Under the pieces are notes generated by a model, which ran no database searches, was not told where the DNA came from, and saw nothing but the letters and a program-made list of their open reading frames with translations. 64,000 nt of DNA. It comes from Struthidea cinerea. Taxonomy: Eukaryota; Chordata; Aves; Passeriformes; Corcoracidae. The number at the start of each line of letters is the position of its first letter. Positions within the stretch are counted from its first letter, which is position 1. The position numbers were made by a program, and so were the translations under genes. The stretch covers positions 1,940,223 to 2,004,222 of the forward strand of contig VZTI01004400.1 in assembly GCA_013397865.1 (NCBI GenBank), read 5' to 3'. Shown in pieces: positions 53,501 through 63,380 of this stretch.

Positions 53501-56500
53501 TCATTTCCAGCTGCTATTGAAGCTCCATTAGGTTGTACACTCCCTTTTTTATTACTATGACACAAGACCATGAGTGACTTTCCCAGATTTACTCAGTGCA
53601 CCGCTCCATGCAGTGCAGCCCTTGGAGTGCATCCTTGCTGTATAACACCAAGGGCCAGCAGCTCCCAGTTTGGGGCTGGAACACCCAGCAGTGATCCCAC
53701 AGGGATGCACCCAACATGGCCGGCCCCAGGAGGGGTGTGGCAGGACATCTAACCCCACCCCCACTCTGATAACGGGTGCACAATGAGATGATAGCCCAAG
53801 GGGCTCAAAGGCCCAGCCAGAACCGTCTCTGGCGCCTGATAGCTCAAACATCAGCTAAGAATCCACATCTTAGTCTGCAGAGCTGATGTGGGGAGAGATA
53901 GAAGGAAATTCCTGACTTGAGAGACACAGTTTTTACACTATAAAAGATCCACTAAAATCACCACTAGGCAGAAGCCTCGTACACCCTGAAAAGTGTCCAA
54001 AAACTTCTCCCCAAAGTCTGGACGCAGATTTCATGGTTACTTCTCTGGAGATTGAGTGAAAGGACTTTCTATGTGTGCTCCATCAGCAATTGGATGGTAA
54101 GATACATTGAATCCTCTTATACTATTTCTTCGCTAGCTGTAAGTGAAAAAGGTACCTTATCGTGCACTGTATGTTACCCTACTACTAGTAGTGTTTTCCT
54201 TTGTTTTATTCCTGTGTAGTATTAATTTGCTTTAAGTCTTTATGCCTGTGAGTTTTCTTGTCTATTAATAAATTCATTCTATAATAGACAGAATCAGTCA
54301 TTATTAAAAGAACTTACGAACGAGAGTGGGTTTTGGGGTGCTGGCCGCCTCAATAAAGATACTACCTGCTGCCAGAGGCCTGGGCAGGAGGTAGGATTAA
54401 TCTAAACCCCACATCCAATTCGTGACAAGGGGGGGCTGAGTGGGTCCCAGGGCATGGCTGCAGGATCCTGCTTTCCCATGGCAGTGTCCAGAAAGTCCTG
54501 TGGGCTCAGGTATTGAGGGCACAGCACATCACTGACCACACGCTTTGGTTTTCTTTCCTCTTGGCATTATAACTCACCCTCCTCATGCTATTTAAATTGC
54601 CTTCTGACAGCACCTTGACACTTTGAGACACCTCCCAGGATTTAGGCAAGTCTATCAGCTGTCGACTTCAATAGGCTTGCAAAGTACTCTGAAATTATCC
54701 TCCTCCGTGCCCAGTAGGACGAGTTATTTCCAAAATTATAATCATAGCTGATATTTGAAAAGTGTGCTGTGCATTTCAAACTAGTCGTTTGTTAAACCGC
54801 TTTTTGCTCAACTTGGTGTCAGCTATTAGCCACCACTTCATTGAGCTTTCTGTGGCAGGGACACTGTTATCTGCATAAAAATAGGACAGCCTCCTTCTTT
54901 TTATCAACTGATTTAAACTATGGGATACATCAAGTAAATGTCTGGAATACTTAAAATGTTTACACAGCTCCAAAAGCTTTTAGTCGAAGGGGTTACTCTA
55001 CAGTGGATTTTTCAATTTGGACAATCTTTCTCTCTTCATAAATATTCTACTTATAAAACAAAACTGGTAATAACTCCACCAAAACCCAGCCTTTACTCAC
55101 AAAGAAGAACAGATACTGCACAAACTGGCTTTCTGAACATGCATGTTCAAGACAAAATTATTTGTATATTACAATTTTTTTACACTAAGAACAATACACC
55201 TCATGTTATGACCATTAGGTTCCAAAGGGGGCCTTTGAAAAAAAACAAAAAAACATCCCAGAACTCTGAAAAAGAAAATAGATCCAATAAGACATATTCC
55301 AAGCAGAAACTAAGGTTCAGAGAACTGGTTTTCAAGATTGACCTACTGGTGGTGCAAACGAATAGCTTGCTCTAATTGCCTTTCTATTCCAAAAACATTT
55401 AAAAGGCTGGAAAAACCTCATAATCTATATGATCTGTTCCCCTTGTCCAAGCAAGCACATGATCTGAAGACTCACTTCACCCCACCAGCAAGGATGCTGG
55501 GGGTGCACAAAAAGTTGGGAGGGGACACAGCCAGGACAGCTGACTCCAACTGACCCAAAAGATATACCACACCATATGGAATGGTGCTCAGCATACAGAA
55601 CTGGGGGAAGAAGGAGGAAAGGGAGATATTTGGAGTGTGGTGTTTGTCCTCCCAAGTCAGCATGATGGAGCCCTGCTTTCCTGGAGATGGCTGAACACGT
55701 GCCTGCCCATGGGAAGCAGTGAATAAATTCTTTGTTTTGCCTTGGCTTGTGCCCGTGGGTTTTGCTTTACCTATTAAAATGTCTTTATCTCAACCCACGA
55801 GTTTTCTCACTTTACTCTTCTGATTCCCTCTCCCATTTCACTGGGGAGGGAGTGCGTGAGTGAGTGGCTGTGTGGGGCTGAGCTGCCTGCTGGGTTAAAC
55901 CTGACGTAACAAATAGCAGCATACAAAAATGTGCCTCTTGTCTCATAAGACGGAACAAGGGGAAATGGCTTTGCAGCAAGTAAATGTCTGCAGCTGAGCA
56001 CATCTTTCTTTATCAGAGAATGCTGTCTTGATTATGTTGCCTGTCTCAAGAAACAGATCCTTAACCAGTTTCAAAGGTTTGCAAAGCTCTCCCTTTTGTG
56101 AGGGTTTAAGTGACTGCTGTTGCATCCTTTCCAGTCACTATCTGTACAGAAAAGCCTTTCTCATAATTCGTTGTTTTCCCTGGTGCATGAACCTCCCTGA
56201 GTTTGTGGATGCTGTGTGGTTTCCAAGGGCTGCCGCATGTTCTCACTGTGCAGCCAGAAAAGAAATCTTTACTACTTACCATGAGGAGAAGGCCATGTCA
56301 TTTTTATTCTTATAGAAGAACACAGTTTAATATAACTCCATGACTTTGTTCACATATTTTTCAGGGTTAACAAGTAAATTCCTTAGTATGAATGTTCTTC
56401 CACAGAGTTTTACAGAGAAAAGCTTCTGTGCTTCAAGTTGCCATAACAAATTAATTTTCTGCTTTCTCCTTTCTATGTCCAGTCTCCATCTTCCCTTTTG

Positions 56501-59500
56501 CAAAAGCCCTTTAGAAGTATTGAGCATCACAAAGGTAATCTGGTTTTTAATAGTGTTTGTAATCACAGAAAGGGCATGATCACATATTTTTAAAATTTCT
56601 ACAGCATTTAATTTCTTTGTCATGGCTGGTTATGATTGTTTGGAAACCTGGATGTAATCTGTCTTCTTTATTAATCCATTCCTTTCTTATTGTTGCACTC
56701 TTTGCCTCACGCTGTCTAATTAAATATTTGCTCCTTAAGGGATTCATGTGCTTGGCAGCAGTTTGCCTTGATGAAAACACAACTATGAGTCACTTGGTTT
56801 GGGGGGCAAAAAGTGAATCTATGGAGCACTGCGGAGCCTTTCCTACTTGATGAAATTGGATGTCTCATTTAATTCCTGCTGGTCAAGACTATCCTGTAAA
56901 AAATTGATTTCTTTTTCCTTCTTGACATGATTTTAGAAGCAAGCCACTATATTGATTAGGGTATAAAAAAAGATGAAACTACATTTAAGTGACTATTATA
57001 CACTGTTTCTTGAAAAAAGCCCAGAGAATTTTCTGAAAATGCTGGCTCGAGCACGTATGTCTTCTAGTGTTTCAGCCAAATATGATAGAAAGGCCAAGGG
57101 TCCCACAGATATCGAGTTCCTACAAGATCTATGAAAATAAATTGTGTCTGCCAAGAAGGAGAGCTGGAAAACAAAATCAACAACTATTACCATGCCAAAA
57201 GCCACACAGTACAGATATGAGGCCAGCAAGGACCAGATGAGAGACATCAGTAGTGTACACTTCGACTTTAGAATAAGAACCTTTCATTTTTGGGCCAAAC
57301 ATTTCTTCATAGTAAAAACAAATCTTATTAATGACTCTGTTACCCCCATGCAGCTGTAGGTTGGATTGCCTGCATAATTGTGGGACATCACCCTACAGCT
57401 CCAGGGCCAATTTTTCCTTTGGGCCACTCTTGCTCACTTAACTTCAGTGCCATCACTTGAGAATTCAGACCTGTACTTTGGTTAGGATTTACTAACCAAA
57501 CTGTATTCCTGCATGCTACAATAGATGAGCACTTATCCTGTCATCCCATGTTGCATTTTTGGTTCCTTTTTTAACCCTCATCAGCACAAATGTGGGAAAG
57601 CTTTTTTCACGTAGTGGACACCAGCATCCAACAAAGGCTACTGCAGCCTTCCTTGTGCCATCATGGTTTTGTGGATAGGCTTTGGACAGGTTCTTTGTTC
57701 CGTCCTTTCTGCTAGGCTGAAAGTTGTTTGATGTGCATTTGGGAGATGAAAACACATTGTATATTTTTTACCATGGGCATGTTTAGTTTCCATTAAGAAA
57801 TATCTTGAGGCACTTCCATGCCTTAATGTGGAGGAACAGGAATAGGAACTGGCCAGGCTAATCAAGGCTGATGAAAGCCACAACTAAAGAAATAACTCTA
57901 TTTGGCAAGAATCGAAATGACAGAATGGTTTGGGTTGAAAGGAACCTCAAAGATCATCCAGTTCCAACACCTTCCCCTAGACCAGGTTTCTCAAATCCCC
58001 ATCCAACCTGGTTTTGAACACTTCCAGGGATGGGGCATCCACAGCTTCTTTGGGCACCTTGTTCCAGTGTCTCTCCACCCTGATAGTAAAGAATACCTTC
58101 CTAATAATTAAATAGCCAGGATTTCCTGGGGAGTTAGAATTCTGAAATATTCTGGATGTGGATGCAAGTTGATTGCTTTCTTCTAGGGGTCTTCTGGCTG
58201 GTCACAAGTGACTTTAGGTCTCTTGGGGTGGTAAAGCACAGGGGAAGTCTGCTTTGGATGGCTTTGAGGCTGGCTGATATTTTGACCATTAAACTTTGTT
58301 TGACTAGCTGTTGCATTCCTGACCGTGCTAAACTATGCACATTATTTAGATAGACAGTACAGTGTGCAAGGCAAGGAGGAAGTTCCAGAGTAACTGGAGG
58401 GTGCTTCTATTCTTTGGAAGTAAAAAGCAAGGACAAATCCTTAATAGCTGCTCAGAGTGAGCTCCAGAGGATTAACTTCAGTCCCTTCCAGTCATAACTA
58501 TCCATGTGGTTTTCATGCAGGAAGTATTGTAACAAGGCTAATACCTGTCTTGTCTGATCAAATTTATACTTCAACAATTTTTGTGGTCTCCTACACACTT
58601 ACAGTTAGGTGAAGGCAACCATGCTTTATCTGAAAGTTTTCTATCTAACTTGAGTATAATTTAAACAAGGTGAAATACCTTTTTGAGAAAGCCGAATGGC
58701 AATGTGCATTTCTCTCCATATCTACCCAGACATCATTGGTTTTATGGAAACTTTCAGTAATCCAACCCCAAAATTTATAGCCGTTCATCTATAAAAATCT
58801 TACCTAATCATTATGAGAATATACACAGAGCTTCCTTAAAACCACAGAAAAGAGAAAGCAAGGAAGATCCTTAATGATCTTGATACAGAAAGAAAGATGT
58901 ACAGGAATATAAGACAGAAATGCAGGAGCTATATTTCCTTTTCTAATAAAATTACTTTGATGCTGAAAGAAACTGTCCTTTCCATTGAGATTTCACCTCA
59001 ATATAATAAACTTTTAGAAAATGCAAGGAAAGGAGTGCCATAATGTAGAAGAAAGAGGTTTATGAAAGAGCAGAAGAGAGCCCAGGCAGCTCATGGCAGC
59101 CATGCAGTAGCAGGCTGGAAGCTGGAGGCTCAAATGGTTAGAGAGAAGTCATAGGAGTGGTAACAGAAGCAGGTGGATAATGCCAGCACCTTGCAATCAT
59201 AATGCTGGTGTGAGGATGAATTACACACACCTGGAAACTGAAGGCATTTTCAATGGAATGGAATGGAATGGAATACTCCAGTTGGAAGGCACCTCAAACA
59301 ACCATCTAGTCCATCTGTCTGACCGCTTTGGGGCTGGACAAAAGTTAAAGCGTGTTGTTAAGTGCATTGTCCAAATGCCTTCAGCAACAGCAATCACCCA
59401 CTGGAGGAGAAGGGACAGGAAGCAGCATCTGGGATTTGGTTGGTTTACTACAGGTCTACCTTTGTTGCAAAGTTTTCCCTTCCCCCCCACAACTGTTGAT

Positions 59501-62500
59501 GGTTCAATAAAAGACATTGAATTGGCCTCCATCACTGGATGCTATTTCAAGTTTCTTTCCTCACTCAGAGTTGTCAGGAAGAGCTGTGTCTCTCAGCTTC
59601 CTGACAGGCTCGTTTTTGCATTGTTTTCCCAGCTGCTCCCATCCCCTGGCATTTAGTGTCAGCTGGGGATGCTGCAGTGTAGCTGGGAAGATAAACAGAG
59701 CTGAAGGACCACAGTGGTCATTAAGAAAAATAACAGCTTAGGGAATGCAGGCTGAAAAAATATAATTATGAAGCCATTCTCTATTCAAGCAGAGACAACT
59801 TCCAGTGCTGATAACATTATTTATCACTTGTGTAGCACTTCAGACACAGTCACTAATTAATCCTTGTGACACATCTGGAAGTTATGCCAGTGTATTGCTG
59901 TCTCCCCTTTCTACTGTGCAAGGAAACAGAGACGTTAAGAACCCAGAGGAGTAAAGGTCAGGATGAGTGGTACAGCAGAGAGATGCTCAGTCCCAGCACA
60001 CTGCTTCTATCACAGAGGACACTTTCTTTCTGTAGGATGGTAAAACCAATGCAGAGGGGACCCTTTACCCCTCCTGCTATAATCACAAGCATGTACAATA
60101 TAAATCACGTGAAAAAGAGAAAAGCGGCTCAGTGTTGTTAGCCAAACTCATTGTACAAAGGTAATAGAGACCTTTGTTTAATCTGGTGCTACAAGTGATC
60201 CCCATACCCAGAGGAGTTGGCAGAGGACTGCTCTCAGCCTCCCAGGACAAAGCTCTCCTTGGGTTTCTGCCACAAAGACAGCCTGCTCTGCCTGCAGCCT
60301 GACATGTAGTTTTATCCCTAATACTACCACAGCGGCAATACTGCCAAACATAAGCATGAAGACTAGAAGGAAAAAACAAAAAGCACTTGAGAGGCTGTCT
60401 GAGCACTCTGAAAGTTAGTGAGCATTGTCTTCCAGAATTAGCCTATTTTTTCTATTTCATAGGAGGAGAGGGAGTTGGTTCTTTCTCCATTCAATTTGTG
60501 TTAAGCTATTTCTTTTACTGGCAAAACTTAGATAGCAGAAGCAAAGGAGATGCAAATTGGATCAGGGTGCTGAATTAAGCTGGAGTCATACAAGCAGGGA
60601 CTTCTAACAAGCAATAAAACTATTATTGATTTCTTAAAGCAGGAGGTTCATTGCTAGAACACCCTCATTTTGCAAGTTGTGTGTCCTGGTAACTAAAACG
60701 GTGTAATGGAGTTCACACTGGTATCAGCAAGACCACAAAAACTGCTGTAATACACTAGGCTTGCAACCCAGCTGGTGTGATGCTGTCCCAGAGCATCATG
60801 TGAGGGGTACATAAGGGCAGCTATGGGCTAGAGTGGGGCTTGGAGCTTCTCCTGACTCACATCCTTAGAAAGCTGCCTGCAGCATGAGATCCCTGGTGAA
60901 CCCTCGCTTTTATCACCATCAGCTCACTCCAGAGAGCCCCACCTGGAGGTTCCTTGCTTCAGCTACCCACTGCAGCATTGACCTCTGCAGCCTCATTTTA
61001 AGTGTCTCCTTCAGCATGTCATGTTTGCTGTCACTGAGTTTGTTTGAGCATGCTTTGTGCTGCTGTTTCAATACCCCAAGACTAGCAGCTCCTGATTTCA
61101 TCTTTTGTTCCTGGGTAAATAATCATGAGCTTTCTGATTTCTCTTTAAATCAGCTTTTCTGTGTCCCTAAAGATTCTTATTGCTGAATCTTTTTAAATTT
61201 GTTTGAAGTCTTTTTACGTGTCTATCTGTTCATCTAACCATCCATGCTCTGAAAGACATTTCTGCAGAAACTGCCAATATTTCAATCCAAATTTACTTGC
61301 AAATTAAATAAAAATATGCTTGAAAAAATTACTCACAGCTTCTATTTTTTTTATTGTAGCCCTGAAGATCCAAGAATACTAATTGGCTTGTAAGTACAAT
61401 TCTGATTTTACACTTGATACTCATGAATTTATGCCTTTTATCAGCAACCTTTTCTCTCTCTGTTAATTACTTTTTGCTTAAAGGAGTTGTTTCATCTCTG
61501 GTTTTTGGCACACCCTCTCCTTCTGTTTGGAAGATGTTTCCTCCTTTTCCTATCTGGGCACATGCTGTGTAGTGAAAATATTAATATATTCTTTGTACAC
61601 TATATTCTTTGAGTGCTGGCCTGAGTGGCAGGATTTCTCCTTCACTGATGGTGACATCACAGGCAATGTATGACCTGGAGGCAAGGAAACCAGCCCCTGT
61701 AAATTGTCGTGCAACTTCTGGTTGTACTGAGATGCAGAGAGTGAGAGAGGGGAAGTGCTGCCAAAACCAGGAAAGGAAACCAGGGGAGAAACCCAGCTCA
61801 CCCTCCCTGCCAGGTCTGGATCTTAGAAGCAACAGAATTGACTCTCGTTTGGCTTTTAGCCATTTGCAGCAATATAGACATAAGCCTTCTTCCTAAGCAC
61901 CATTTAAAATTAATGACAGTATATTCGTTAAAAATTGACCTGGGAAAGAAACCTATCATATTAACAAAACTAACCAGCACAGGCTTAAATAAATAAACCA
62001 TGAACATTGCCCTCCCGCTCAGCCAGCCGGGCTGTGTGCTGGTGCTTTTTCACTTGTTTCTACTCAACAACAGTAAATGACCTTCTCTCCACACTGCCAA
62101 CCAGCCCCTTCAGCTGGTGCCAACTGCGATCTCACCCCGACAGCAGCTGTTGTGTTGGAAACAACTGACCAAACTGCTCAGGTGACTGCACTTGTTCTTG
62201 TACCTGCTTAAATGCCACCCTGTTGCCAAGAGAAAAGCTCTTTACCTCGGGATTGCTAAGAAAGTCAGCAACCAGGGAACAACAAACACAAATCATCTCT
62301 CAGCATAACTTTTTTGCTTGGACCTGATGCACAACTAACATGGCACAGTACTTACTTCTGGTCCCAGTTTCTCCAGGAGATGATGAAAAAAATCGTCAAG
62401 CTCCTTCCCTTCTATGTAACCATTGTCTAAATAAAAAGTAAAAGTATTCATGGTCAGGGGTATTGCCCGAGTTCCAGGAACCGTGTCGCGGGCTGCATGC

Positions 62501-63077
62501 AGGTAGCCCAAGGCTTCACGGTCAGGATCTCAGCTGGGGCCCCGCCTTTCCACTCAGGGCAGCCCCGCGTCCTACTCAGTTTCGTCGGTTCACTTCTCCG
62601 TGAGGGCTGGGCACAGCTTCGGAGTTTGCCTTACAGAAAACTTCTCAGAAACAAAATTAAACCCACAAACTGGGACCGAAAGAGAGAACAGCAGATGAAA
62701 CAGGGAAGTGATGAAAAGGCAAAACTTTTGGGGTGAAAAGGCGGATTTACAGCTGTGATATTCATGGTAAGAAGGCAGAGGGGGGCTCGAAAACACCTGC
62801 AGGATCTTGTGGGGGTGAAGCTTGTACATGTCGGCAAACACCCGGCCCCACGTGCAGCACCCCAGGCACTCACACTGCGCCCACCCGCACCCCGTCCCGG
62901 ACGGGCACCCAGCCCGGCGGTCCCGCCTCCCCACTGCACGGGCAGACCCCTGCCCGGCACCCACGCAGCCCTCAGCCAGCTCCCCCCATGCTGTCCCCAC
63001 TTGCCGTCGGCGTCGAAGCGCCGCCAGGCACCGAGGAAGGCGGCGGCGTCCAGGCGCCCCTCGGCGCCGCTCTCCAT
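35386..63077 (-). CDS. SCGN: Secretagogin, complete 11-exon coding region
   Basis: Secretagogin is a cytosolic hexa-EF-hand calcium sensor of neuroendocrine and neuronal cells, linked in the literature to vesicle secretion through SNARE partners. Coding segments on the minus strand are 63077-63005, 62426-62356, 52436-52344, 51766-51677, 50801-50745, 49851-49774, 39547-39492, 38028-37983, 37867-37808, 36932-36864 and 35514-35386. They sum to 822 nt, or 273 residues plus TAG; the human protein is 276 residues. EF-hand loops lie at about residues 22-33, 68-79, 115-126, 159-170, 207-218 and 251-262. The C-terminus ends LALCLGLKINP, as in vertebrate secretagogins. Every junction keeps the frame. 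Nine introns are GT-AG and intron 1 is GC-AG. The start ATG sits in a good Kozak context (A at -3, G at +4). No in-frame stop or frameshift is seen, so this looks like an intact functional gene. The identity is recognised from remembered family sequence, not from a search. Confidence 0.97.
36864..36932 (-). CDS. SCGN: SCGN coding exon 10
   Basis: This exon of 69 nt (23 codons, residues 209-231) completes EF-hand loop 5 (SKTGALEGPE) and its exiting helix VDGFVKDMMELVK. The acceptor is TTTCAG and the donor is GTATCT. Phase is 0 on both sides. Only the last residue (Lys versus remembered human Gln) differs notably from mammals. Confidence 0.95.
37041..37275 (-). mobile_element. CR1 LINE fragment in SCGN intron 9
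   Basis: This is a reverse-complement CR1 3' end. It starts with the tail (CATAGCATCATAAAATGG) and continues through the CCAGTTCCAACC and GTGAAGAATTTCTTCCTAAT signatures. It is 5'-truncated and in the same orientation as SCGN. The left end at the tail is sharp and the right end is approximate. Confidence 0.88.
37808..37867 (-). CDS. SCGN: SCGN coding exon 9
   Basis: This exon of 60 nt (20 codons, residues 189-208) encodes ACSTEERRRDFEKIFAHYDV, the entering helix of EF-hand 5 and the first two residues of its loop. The acceptor is ATGCAG and the donor is GTGAGT. The exon break falls inside the calcium loop, as the intron 1 break does in loop 1. Confidence 0.95.
37983..38028 (-). CDS. SCGN: SCGN coding exon 8
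   Basis: This exon of only 46 nt completes Arg173 and encodes ILALQENFLLQFKMD, residues 174-188. The segment is near-identical to the human protein and packs between EF-hands 4 and 5. Splice sites are TTCAG and GTAAGT. The following intron 8 is just 115 bp. Confidence 0.95.
39492..39547 (-). CDS. SCGN: SCGN coding exon 7
   Basis: This exon of 56 nt encodes residues 155-172 and two bases of codon 173. EF-hand 4 lies here: MKIF and then the loop DKNKDGRLDLND, with strong ligands at positions 1, 3, 5 and 12. The acceptor is TATAG and the donor is AG/GTAGGA. The exon ends in phase 2, so Arg173 is split across intron 7. Confidence 0.95.
44293..44815 (+). mobile_element. Solo ERV LTR in SCGN intron 6 (5-bp duplication)
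   Basis: This 523-bp element starts TGTCCTAGG and ends ACTAGTACA, with exact CCTGC copies at 44,288-44,292 and 44,816-44,820. It has a purine-rich GGGGGAGGAGCC stretch near 44,500 and a TATAA at 44,534-44,538. It lies antisense to SCGN. No retroviral internal sequence is present. Confidence 0.83.
47211..47235 (+). repeat. Interrupted poly-T tract in SCGN intron 6
   Basis: Ten T, one C and fourteen T. On the SCGN strand this is an A-rich tract. No retroposon body is recognised beside it. Confidence 0.95.
49774..49851 (-). CDS. SCGN: SCGN coding exon 6
   Basis: This exon of 78 nt (26 codons, residues 129-154) encodes the linker helices between EF-hands 3 and 4, DFLRDLFLQHNKII followed by TEVKLEEYTDTM. 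The acceptor is CTACAG and the donor is GTAAGA. It is followed by intron 6, the longest in the gene at 10.2 kb. Confidence 0.95.
49852..51676 (-). other. SCGN: SCGN introns 4 and 5, nothing recognised
   Basis: Introns 4 (50,802-51,676, 875 bp) and 5 (49,852-50,744, 893 bp) flank the tiny exon 5. I see no repeat, RNA gene or alternative coding exon in either. Open frames here are short and match no family I know. Confidence 0.7.
50745..50801 (-). CDS. SCGN: SCGN coding exon 5
   Basis: This exon of 57 nt (19 codons, residues 110-128) contains almost nothing but EF-hand 3. It reads IWRSYDADSSGFISAGELK, with Asp at loop positions 1 and 3, Ser at 5 and Glu at 12, which is a canonical calcium-binding pattern. 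Splice sites are TTCAG and GTAAGT. Phase is 0 on both sides. Confidence 0.96.
51677..51766 (-). CDS. SCGN: SCGN coding exon 4
   Basis: This exon of 90 nt encodes residues 80-109, including the highly conserved block DDENFLLLFRRETPLDNSVE that links EF-hands 2 and 3. The acceptor is TATCCAG. The donor is GTCTGT, which is weak because it lacks the usual A/G at +3 and A at +4. It is nonetheless the only GT nearby that keeps the frame with exon 5. Phase is 0 on both sides. Confidence 0.94.
52005..52315 (-). mobile_element. CR1 LINE fragment in SCGN intron 3
   Basis: This is a reverse-complement CR1 3' end with the tail at 52,005 (AATCATAGAGTGGTTTGGG), then CCAGTCCAACCCCCTGC and CTTCCCTAACCTACTCTTAA. 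It is 5'-truncated at about 52,315, close to the exon 3 donor at 52,343, and in the same orientation as SCGN. Confidence 0.9.
52344..52436 (-). CDS. SCGN: SCGN coding exon 3
   Basis: This exon of 93 nt (31 codons, phase 0 on both sides) encodes residues 49-79. It runs from STITEEEVQRMKEQF to the second EF-hand loop (DVTTDGRLEIQE). The loop resembles the human DASKDGRIRMKE, which has weak ligands at some positions. The acceptor is GACAG and the donor is GTATCT. A CR1 LINE begins a few tens of bases past the donor in intron 3. Confidence 0.95.
53736..54427 (+). mobile_element. Solo ERV LTR in SCGN intron 2 (5-bp duplication)
   Basis: This 692-bp element begins TGTGGCAGGAC and ends TTCGTGACA. 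It is flanked by AGGGG at 53,731-53,735 and 54,428-54,432. It carries a TATAAAA box (53,939-53,945) and AATAAA hexamers at 54,267-54,272 and 54,352-54,357, all on the plus strand, antisense to SCGN. The duplication is low-complexity, so the boundaries are slightly less certain than for the other LTRs. Confidence 0.72.
55430..55915 (+). mobile_element. ERVL-like LTR remnant in SCGN intron 2
   Basis: The stretch from GGGAGGGGACACAGCC to GCTGGGTTAAACC matches, from memory, a common avian ERVL-type LTR. It includes the AATAAA at about 55,722 and the run of sequence around 'CTTTATCTCAACCCACGAG'. I could not find a clean TG..CA pair with a target duplication, so the 5' end is probably truncated or degraded. 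Boundaries are approximate. Confidence 0.6.
57917..58110 (-). mobile_element. CR1 LINE fragment in SCGN intron 2
   Basis: This reverse-complement CR1 3' end shows AGAATGGTTTGGGTTG, then AAAGATCATCCAGTTCCAAC and GGGATGGGGCATCCACAGC. It is about 190 bp, 5'-truncated and sense to SCGN. Confidence 0.9.
59262..59385 (-). mobile_element. CR1 LINE fragment, divergent subfamily, with (TGGAA)n tail
   Basis: This is a reverse-complement CR1 3' end of a different subfamily. A short run of TGGAA units leads into CCAGTTGGAAGGCACCTC, ACCATCTAGTCCA and GACAAAAGTTAAAGCGTG. The TGGAA units are the expanded terminal repeat. The 5' boundary is approximate. Confidence 0.7.
62356..62426 (-). CDS. SCGN: SCGN coding exon 2
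   Basis: This exon of 71 nt encodes the rest of EF-hand loop 1 (NGYIEGKE) and its exiting helix, ELDDFFHHLLEKLGPE, residues 25-48. The acceptor is a pyrimidine tract ending TTTAG and the donor is GTAAGT. It ends in phase 0. Joined to exon 1, loop 1 reads DADDNGYIEGKE, with oxygen ligands at positions 1, 3, 5 and 12. Confidence 0.95.
62427..63004 (-). other. SCGN: SCGN intron 1 (GC-AG)
   Basis: This 578-bp intron begins GCAAGTGGGG and ends TTTATTTAG. The donor-side half is GC-rich island sequence and the acceptor side is ordinary AT-balanced sequence. Long open frames on both strands here reflect base composition, not genes. Confidence 0.85.
63005..63077 (-). CDS. SCGN: SCGN coding exon 1
   Basis: This exon encodes residues 1-24 plus the first base of codon 25. 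It opens MESGAEGRLDAAAF and runs through a Trp-rich helix (GAWRRF) into the start of EF-hand loop 1 (DAD). The exon is GC-rich and lies in the CpG island. The donor is non-canonical: the intron begins GCAAGT at 63,004. Using the GT four bases further on would add four bases and break the frame with exon 2. The N-terminus is about three residues shorter than in human. Confidence 0.93.
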
Positions 63078-63380
63078 GGTGCTGCTGCCTGCCCGCGGCC
63101 CTCACCCTCCCTCGGCGCCGCAGCCTCTGCCCCGGCCCCGCCGCCCGCCCCGGCTTTCAGGGCGGCGGCCCCGCCCCGGGGGCGGCCCCGCGGGGGTCGC
63201 GGGGGGAAGTCTCCCCCTTCCCGGGGCTCGTCCCGCCGGCCTCCCGCCCGCCCGGATCCCGCTCGGGCGTGCTTGGAGCGGGGTTGTGGCAGGACGGAGC
63301 TCAGCCGTCGAGGTGGGCTGGAGCAGCCCGACCCCGCAGCCCTTCCCGCTTCGGACGAGCCGTGCGCCCCTTGCAAACGA
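63078..63380 (-). promoter_or_regulatory. SCGN: SCGN CpG-island promoter and 5' UTR
   Basis: The stretch just upstream of the start codon is extremely GC- and CpG-rich, in sharp contrast with the AT-rich flanks. It carries several GC-box-like CCGCCC/GGGCGG motifs at about 63,135-63,190 and no TATA box near the start. The island extends into exon 1 and the first part of intron 1, to about 62,850. The transcription start cannot be fixed from sequence. Confidence 0.7.

Larger units (their letters stand above)
52437..62355 (-). other. SCGN: SCGN intron 2 with two LTRs and two CR1 copies
   Basis: This 9.9-kb intron contains a solo LTR at 53,736-54,427, an ERVL-like LTR remnant at about 55,430-55,915, and CR1 fragments at about 57,917-58,110 and 59,262-59,385. 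The rest shows no exon, RNA gene or recognised repeat on either strand. Confidence 0.85.

Noticed and set aside
63001..63005. Canonical GT donor (GTGGGG) at 63,000 for SCGN exon 1
   Set aside because: It would add four bases, break the frame with exon 2 and destroy the EF-hand loop. The GC donor four bases earlier fits exactly.
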